Part shown: piece after piece, positions 58,977-64,000 of the stretch
Layout: each line of letters starts with the position of its first letter
Position numbering within the stretch: the first letter of the stretch is position 1
Assembly: GCA_963780805.1 (NCBI GenBank)
Contig: CAWADP010000006.1
Span: 1 to 64,000, forward strand
DNA: 64,000 bases
From: JASHVB01 sp963780805
GTDB taxonomy: Bacteria; Pseudomonadota; Alphaproteobacteria; Acetobacterales; Acetobacteraceae
Direction of reading: 5' to 3'
Program-made: the position numbers and the translations under genes
Notes under the pieces: generated by a model
Databases searched by the model: none
Told to the model about the DNA's origin: nothing
The model's input: the letters and a program-made list of their open reading frames with translations, nothing else

Positions 58977-59360
58977 CGACCGCCTCGGCGTCCCTCGAAA
59001 GCAGACGTTGACGGTGCCGGTGAATGGTGAAGAGCGGGTCTTGGCCGTCTCGCCGGAATCTCAGTCGATCGCAAGCGGGAGCCACCGCCGATCCCACCAT
59101 ATCGCCCGCACGACGTCCAATCGCATTGCGAAAGACTGCCTGCCGGATGGTGAGTATTCACCCTGGCTCGAGCGATGTCATTTCTGAAGTGAGCCGTCAC
59201 GGGGAACAACCATATCCGCATGACTGTCATCGGCCACGCGACACGACATTCTTGCTGCCTCGGTCCGCGCTGGTGCGATCAGCCTCATCCCCACCGTGGT
59301 GCGTGCAGCATCCGAAAGCGGCGCAATCGCGTCGCTTCCTCCATGCCAAGGGAGTGCATC

Positions 59361-60209
59361 ATGAGCTATTCAGGGAAAGTGCCGTCGAAGGCGCAAATCC
59401 GGGTTGACCGGCGTTTGCCTGCATATTGGCGCGTTACGTTCGATCTTCCGCCGCTCAATATCTTCGGTCCGGACGCGATCCCGCAGTTGAACGACATCGT
59501 CGTCGCGCTCGAAACGGATGCTGATGTGAAGGTTGTTGTCTTCGATAGCGCCGTCGACGGGTTCTTCCTGACACACTACGACTTCCTGGCTCCGCTCGAA
59601 AATTCCACCAGCCTGCCTCCGGGACCAACAGGCTTGCAGGCACTTCCCGATATGCTGGTACGCATCAGCCGGGCACCCGTCGTGTCGATCGCCTGTATTC
59701 GCGGACGTGCGACAGGCGTTGGAAGCGAGCTCTCACTTGCGTGCGATATGCGCTTCGCGAGCCGTGAGAAGGCGATCCTCTCGCAATGGGAAGTGGGGGC
59801 GGGCCTCGTCCCCGGCGGTGGACCGATGGCGCGCCTGCCGCGCCTGATGGGTCGCGGCCGTGCCCTGGAGGTACTGCTCGGGGCTGATGATATCCACGGC
59901 GATCTCGCGGAGCGTTACGGCTACGTCAACCGCTCGCTGCCCGACTCCGAGCTTGACGCCTTTGTTGATGCGATGGCGAGGCGGATCGCGTCGTTCGACA
60001 AACAGGCGATTGCGGAAACGAAACGCCTCGTCGACGTGGCGAGCCTGCCATCCGACGCGGAGATCGCTCCCGAATGGGATGCCTTCATCGCCGCGCTGAA
60101 CCGCCCGGCGAGCCAGACGAGGATCAAAACATTGATGGAGCGTGGCTTCCATCGGCCGGGTGATGTCGAAAATCGGCTCGGATACCACGTCGGCCAATCA
60201 GGTTTCTGA
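59361..60209 (+). CDS. Enoyl-CoA hydratase/isomerase family protein
   Basis: An intact 282-residue crotonase-fold protein: VTFDLPPLNIFGPDAIPQL, the oxyanion-hole regions (AVDGFFLTHYDF and IRGRATGVGSELSLACDMRFAS) and GLVPGGGPMARLPRLMGRGRA. The usual catalytic Glu pair of hydratases is not evident, so the reaction could be hydration, isomerisation or hydrolysis. Start ATG 59361, with GGGAGTG upstream. Lone gene. Confidence 0.85.
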   Translation: MSYSGKVPSKAQIRVDRRLPAYWRVTFDLPPLNIFGPDAIPQLNDIVVALETDADVKVVVFDSAVDGFFLTHYDFLAPLENSTSLPPGPTGLQALPDMLVRISRAPVVSIACIRGRATGVGSELSLACDMRFASREKAILSQWEVGAGLVPGGGPMARLPRLMGRGRALEVLLGADDIHGDLAERYGYVNRSLPDSELDAFVDAMARRIASFDKQAIAETKRLVDVASLPSDAEIAPEWDAFIAALNRPASQTRIKTLMERGFHRPGDVENRLGYHVGQSGF

Positions 60210-60243
60210 TTGGTGCGCCCGGGTCGGCGGGGCGATCAGCTCT

Positions 60244-60344
60244 GTGTCATGACCGGGCTTGGCGGGCTTGGCCCGGTCACCCACGTCTTTGCTGCTCGCA
60301 GCACCGCAAGGCGTGGGTTGTCGCGCCAAGCGCGGGCATGACAC
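60244..60344. repeat. REP-like element of the GTGTCATGACCGGGC type
   Basis: Outer arms GTGTCATG / CATGACAC, an inner TGACCGGGC / GCCCGGTCA pair and a CCCACG...CGTGGG stem form a multi-stem structure of about 100 bases. This module type is common in alphaproteobacterial genomes. The remaining stretch to 60587 holds no convincing gene. Confidence 0.8.
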
Positions 60345-60587
60345 GGAGAGTCACCGTCAACGGCGCCTGGTATAAGCCTCCGCTTCACCGCCGCTGGACC
60401 GCAGCCAGGAATTGCTCCGCTATCGCCGCGTAGATCGGTTTCGGACAGATCATGCGCGAGAAGGCCGCGCCCGGTTAGCGAAAAACGCCATTCATTTTCA
60501 GCAAAAGCCTGAGCCATTCGCCGAATCCGCCCTCCCGGGGCCAAACATGCAAATGCAGCCGCCGAGGGCTGTGGTTCGCGACACCTG

Positions 60588-60905
60588 CTACTCGCCGCCG
60601 CTCTGTGGCAGCATCCAGATGACGTAGTTGCCGGTCTGGAGCCGGAGCGTCGATGCCTCGGAGACCTCGATCAGGTCCGACAGGCTATCCAGCAGTGCGG
60701 ACAGATTGCAGTTGGCGTAGACGCTCGTACTCTGGTCGGGGCGGAAGTCCGGGCCATAACGAATAGGATTCACTGGTACGGCGGTCACCATGAATCGGGC
60801 GCTACCGATCGTGGCCTCGCCGCGCAGCAGGATGGAGGGATCCTGCGGCGGCCCTTGCTCGAGCAATCCGCTCGGCCACTCAGGCGAGGGACAAGCGACA
60901 GTCAT
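60588..60905 (-). CDS. Hypothetical protein
   Basis: A 105-residue protein of unknown family. It contains LEQGPPQDPSILLRGEATIG, SARFMVTAVPVNPIRYGPDF and SALLDSLSDLIEVSEASTLRL. The codon bias is good, and it ends 15 bases upstream of the ClC transporter stop on the same strand, so transcription from the ClC promoter is likely. Confidence 0.6.
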   Translation of the reverse strand: MTVACPSPEWPSGLLEQGPPQDPSILLRGEATIGSARFMVTAVPVNPIRYGPDFRPDQSTSVYANCNLSALLDSLSDLIEVSEASTLRLQTGNYVIWMLPQSGGE

Positions 60906-60920
60906 GGCGACCTCCCCGGC

Positions 60921-62759
60921 TCAGCGTGTATAGACACGGACACTGCGTGCCACTTCGTCAGCGACATGCTCGCGCGTGATTACGCCGACCACGTCGTCGA
61001 CGCGCGGAAGACGCCGGCGCCCATCGACGACGATTCCCATGGCAGCGTGCCGGCGCCACAGCCGCGCAATCACGTCGAACATCACCGCGTCCCTGCGGAC
61101 AATGGTAAAGTTACGCTGCGCCAGCGACCCCATTAACACATCGGCCGCAGCCGCGCTGACCGTCTGCCGCAGGCGCGTGTTCACGCGTAGCACACCGACA
61201 ATGAGATTGCCACGTGTGATCACGAGGTGACGGAGACCGCCGGCGTCCTCGGTCAGGCGCAGGATATCGGTGAAACGCGCGGCCTCATCGACCAGGATGA
61301 CGTCCGGGTCCATCACATCGGCCGCGCTGCGCACCAGGAACATGTTGGCGTGCAGCGCCCGCGGGATGGGATGACCGCGCCGCACCAGTTTCATGGTGTA
61401 GATGTTCTCGCGCGACAGCATCCGTCGCACGCCGAGCGCGACGGCGACAGCCAGCACCATCGGCAGCACGATGTCGTAGTCGCGGGTCATCTCGAACACC
61501 ATGGCCACGGCCGTCATGGCTGCGCCAGTGCCGCTGCCGACCATGGCTCCCATGCCGACCATGGCGAAGGCTGGCACGCTGATCGGTAGCCCGGGCAGCA
61601 GGCTAGAGGCCAGCCCGGCGAAAGCGCCGCCGAGCGTTGCCCCCATGAACAGCGACGGCGAGAAAATGCCCCCCGAGGACCCTGATCCCAGGCTCACCGA
61701 CGTCGCGAACAGCTTGCATACGAATAGCAGCAGCAGGAACCAGGCCGTGCCTAACTGGCCGCCCAGCGTTGCCTGGATCGTTGCGTAGCCAACTCCCTCA
61801 ACGTAATAGTGGCCGCCCCAGCGCATCAGTGCATAGATCAACAGCCCGACCAGCAGCATGCCGAGAGCGTGCCGCAGGTAGTTGCCCGGTATCGTGTCGA
61901 ACCAGTCCTCCGCCCAGTGCAGGCCGCGCACGAAACCGGCAGCGGCAACACCGACCAATGCGCCAAGCAGGGCGTAGAGCAGCAGGATCGCCGCGCTCTT
62001 GGGCTCTACCGGCAGAGGGGCGAGGGTGGCAGGAACGTCGAATGCCGGTTGGGAGCCGAAGAACAACCGGCCGATGAAGGTCGCGGTGCCGGTCGCCAGC
62101 GCGACCGGCATGAACGTGTTGACACTGATCTCTGGCATCATCAGCTCGGTGGCGAACAACACGCCGCCGATTGGCGTGTTGAAGGTGGCGGCGATGCCAG
62201 CGCCGGCACCGGCCGCCACCAGGATGATGCGCTGGGCCATCGACATACGAATCAACTGGCCAATGGTGGAACCGAACGCAGAGCCGATCTGGATGATCGG
62301 TCCTTCGCGCCCGACCGCCGCGCCGCTGCCGATCGCCAGCGCCGACGCCAGCGATTTCGCGACGGCCACGATGGGGCGGATCACGCCGCGGTTATAGTAG
62401 ATTGCGTCCATCACCTCCGGCACCCCGTGGCCCTTTGCTTCGGGTGCGAACTTGGTGACGATGAATGTGACGCCCAGTGCGCCGATTACCGGCACCAGGA
62501 TGACGAAACCGCCCCAAGGGGGCATCGGCGTGAACAGGCTGGAATCGTAGAACGCCGATATATGGCCGAGGAACAGCAGATTGTGTACCCAGGCGATCAG
62601 GCCGCGGAACACCACGGCGCCGAAGCCGCCGACGATCCCGACCAGCACCGCCAGCAGACACACCAGCAGCAGCGGCAGCGGGCGTGCATCAGGCATCGCG
62701 TCCGGGCTGACGTCGTCGGTTCGCGCAGTCGTCCGCAGTGACAATCCGTGATCCGGCAT
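60921..62759 (-). CDS. ClC-family chloride channel/transporter with CBS domains
   Basis: An intact 612-residue ClC protein. Ion-path motifs are GSGAAVGREGPIIQIGS (gating Glu present, so a proton-coupled exchanger is likely), GSGSSGGIFSPSL (GxFxP) and a late YATIQATLGG segment. A C-terminal pair of CBS domains follows (about residues 465-605, with DVMDPDVILVDEAARFTDIL). ATG 62759 was chosen; the upstream open frame to 62960 is not homologous. It probably exports or exchanges chloride or fluoride-like anions for protons. Confidence 0.92.
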   Translation of the reverse strand: MPDHGLSLRTTARTDDVSPDAMPDARPLPLLLVCLLAVLVGIVGGFGAVVFRGLIAWVHNLLFLGHISAFYDSSLFTPMPPWGGFVILVPVIGALGVTFIVTKFAPEAKGHGVPEVMDAIYYNRGVIRPIVAVAKSLASALAIGSGAAVGREGPIIQIGSAFGSTIGQLIRMSMAQRIILVAAGAGAGIAATFNTPIGGVLFATELMMPEISVNTFMPVALATGTATFIGRLFFGSQPAFDVPATLAPLPVEPKSAAILLLYALLGALVGVAAAGFVRGLHWAEDWFDTIPGNYLRHALGMLLVGLLIYALMRWGGHYYVEGVGYATIQATLGGQLGTAWFLLLLFVCKLFATSVSLGSGSSGGIFSPSLFMGATLGGAFAGLASSLLPGLPISVPAFAMVGMGAMVGSGTGAAMTAVAMVFEMTRDYDIVLPMVLAVAVALGVRRMLSRENIYTMKLVRRGHPIPRALHANMFLVRSAADVMDPDVILVDEAARFTDILRLTEDAGGLRHLVITRGNLIVGVLRVNTRLRQTVSAAAADVLMGSLAQRNFTIVRRDAVMFDVIARLWRRHAAMGIVVDGRRRLPRVDDVVGVITREHVADEVARSVRVYTR

Positions 62760-63211
62760 GTGCCCGCCTCGGCTGAAGACGCCCCATTCATTCGCCTCGC
62801 AGGGTGAATAGGCAAGCCCCGCGAATGGGCGACAGATGCGATCTACCTGATAAATATCTGATGGAATAGCCGGCAGATGATGCGTGACATTGATCAAACG
62901 GAAGCGTGGCCTATCATCGTCCGCGGCAGGATCTCGCCGACATGCCAGCTGTGGTGCCACGGTCTTGCGTTCGACGAGCAGTGCCCCGTTGTCCTGCGTC
63001 GTCCTCCGCGCAAGCCTCCGTCTCTGTCACGACACGTGCTGACGCGGATCACTGTCTGGCCCGTCACGCTATACTGCTTCGCTGCTTCCGCCTCGGGCTA
63101 CGGTCGAAATCGGGGTGGAGGGCGCGAGCGCCCGCTCCAATCACCACATCATCACTGCCTTGTCGGTCATGACCTGTGAGGAACGGATCGGCACGAAAGG
63201 GAGAAATGACG
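62760..63211. other. Gene-free stretch
   Basis: 452 bases between divergent genes with no convincing coding region. It must contain promoters for both the ClC gene and the SpoIIAA-like gene. Confidence 0.4.
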
Positions 63212-63577
63212 ATGATCGAAATCCTGGAAGGGTTTCCGGACAATGTCGTCGCGGCAAGCTCTGTCGGGCGCATCACGCGGCAGGATTACGACGCGGTTCT
63301 GATCCCGCGGGTCGAGGCGACTGCCAAGAGGCATCCGAACATTCGGTGCTACTACGAGATCAGCACGGACTTCGCCGGCATGGAACCCGGTGCGGTGTGG
63401 GAGGACTTTAGGCTTGGGGTCGAGTATTGGACACGTTGGGAGCGCGTCGCCGTGGTAACGGACGTGGTCTGGATAGCGCACGCGGTGAACGCGTTCCGGG
63501 TCCTAATGCCGGGACGGACTCGTCTGTTCGCGACCGGTGAGAAGGCAATGGCGCGCGCGTGGATTGTGGCACCCTGA
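63212..63577 (+). CDS. SpoIIAA/STAS-like domain protein
   Basis: A 121-residue single-domain protein: IEILEGFPDNVVAASSVGRI at the start, then RCYYEISTDFAGMEPGAVWED and VAVVTDVVWIAHAVNAF, the usual layout of SpoIIAA-like/STAS proteins of unknown function. ATG 63212 was preferred over 63206 because GGGAG sits 8 bases upstream. Lone gene, next to ClC genes on both sides. Confidence 0.82.
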   Translation: MIEILEGFPDNVVAASSVGRITRQDYDAVLIPRVEATAKRHPNIRCYYEISTDFAGMEPGAVWEDFRLGVEYWTRWERVAVVTDVVWIAHAVNAFRVLMPGRTRLFATGEKAMARAWIVAP

Positions 63578-63660
63578 CCGGATCATGCATGGGGGCGCGC
63601 TGTGGCGTGCCATTGGGGGTTGCATCTATATGTGGTAATGTCCTTTGGGCCAGCGCTTCG

Positions 63661-63774
63661 CAGTAGCTATTAACCTTCCCATAGTAGTTGCCATGCACCG
63701 GCTTTGGGTGGCAACCAGTGGGCATTGGGTATCTGGCCGTCGGCAACTATTACAGGAAGGCTAATACTACGCAG
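63661..63774. repeat. Imperfect 33-bp inverted repeat
   Basis: The arm 63661-63692 (CAGTAGCTATTAACCTTCCC...) and the reverse arm 63742-63774 (GGCAACTATTACAGGAAGG...) match over about 33 bases with several mismatches and a 49-base centre. A miniature transposable element or REP unit is possible. The gap 63578-63869 holds no gene. Confidence 0.55.
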
Positions 63775-63869
63775 TCCGTAATTTGCCTGCAAAATTGGCG
63801 CAGTTCATACACGCCTTCACCGGCATCGCGGGTGGCATCGGCAGGCTCCATCTAACGCCAGAGTAAGCG

Positions 63870-64000
63870 TTACACGCCGGCGATAGGGGTGTTGAACGCA
63901 CCGGTAATGCCTGCAGCACCGACTGCCAGCGCCAGCAGCCGCAGCAGCTCGTGCGACGGTTTCAATCCGATCCACCTGGTACGGTTCATGACGTCGCAGG
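63870..64000 (-). pseudogene. ClC-family transporter fragment at window edge
   Basis: The minus strand encodes RWIGLKPSHELLRLLALAVG followed by AAGITGAFNTPIAGV and then TAA. AAGITGAFNTPIAGV matches AAGAGAGIAATFNTPIGGV of the intact ClC at 60921-62759. A full ClC would continue for more than 200 residues past this point, so the gene is truncated; its N-terminal part would lie beyond the right edge of the window. Confidence 0.75.

Overview
The window is high-GC DNA from an alphaproteobacterium. The gene set (OmpR-type regulators, a Rhodospirillales-like flagellar cluster, a DUF29 remnant, a hopanoid-type phosphorylase) points to Rhodospirillales, probably Acetobacteraceae. That placement is inferred from gene content alone.

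The left third (1 to about 23.07 kb) reads as part of an integrative and conjugative element or genomic island. A P-type mating-pair-formation operon runs left to right: trbB-C-D-E-J-K-L-F-G-I plus a DUF2274 gene. It is followed by a convergent LysR regulator, then an OmpR/EnvZ-type two-component pair. After that comes a 9.8-kb leftward operon that is an expanded type I restriction-modification locus. In transcription order it holds a half-size HsdS, HsdM, a GIY-YIG/DUF4357 protein, a full HsdS, a small RuvC-like protein, a eukaryote-type Ser/Thr kinase, HsdR and a YgjP/M48-type metalloprotein. All seven junctions are overlapping stop/start codons: six are 4-nt ATGA overlaps and one is 8 nt. 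The island abuts the 3' end of a tRNA-Gly(GCC) gene, a classical integration site. Nearly every gene of this third carries one or more frameshifts but no clear in-frame nonsense codons, so these look like base-calling indels rather than decay.

From 23.07 kb rightwards the DNA is ordinary chromosome with far fewer frameshifts. It opens with a thioredoxin-TPR / LON-domain / Trm112 / DUF971 cluster, then an L,D-transpeptidase with ribA, then an OmpR-family regulator. Next come a fumarylacetoacetate-hydrolase/exonuclease III pair linked by a remarkable 17-bp repeat, a branched-chain-type solute-binding protein, a nucleosidase-like phosphorylase and a DapA-family protein. A flagellar block (flgB-flgC-fliE and fliQ-fliR-flhB) follows. 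After it is a less GC-rich patch with a hybrid histidine kinase, a LigM-like aminomethyltransferase-fold protein and an acyl-CoA-dehydrogenase-fold oxidoreductase. A debris zone (SDR, RuvC and LysE remnants) surrounds thrB.

The right end holds a response regulator with a degenerate ATPase-like neighbour, an MFS transporter, a PRC-barrel protein with a low-complexity tail and an EamA permease. It also holds a nine-heme cytochrome c with a di-heme cytochrome b, ruvC, a DUF4142 lipoprotein, an enoyl-CoA-hydratase-family protein, a ClC transporter and, at the very edge, a second truncated ClC.

Intergenic space on the chromosomal side is rich in REP-like palindromes and two 17-bp minisatellites. 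The most interesting features are the fully coupled kinase-bearing restriction operon, the stop-start mini-ORF relay between the hydrolase and exonuclease genes, and the step in frameshift density at the tRNA-Gly junction.
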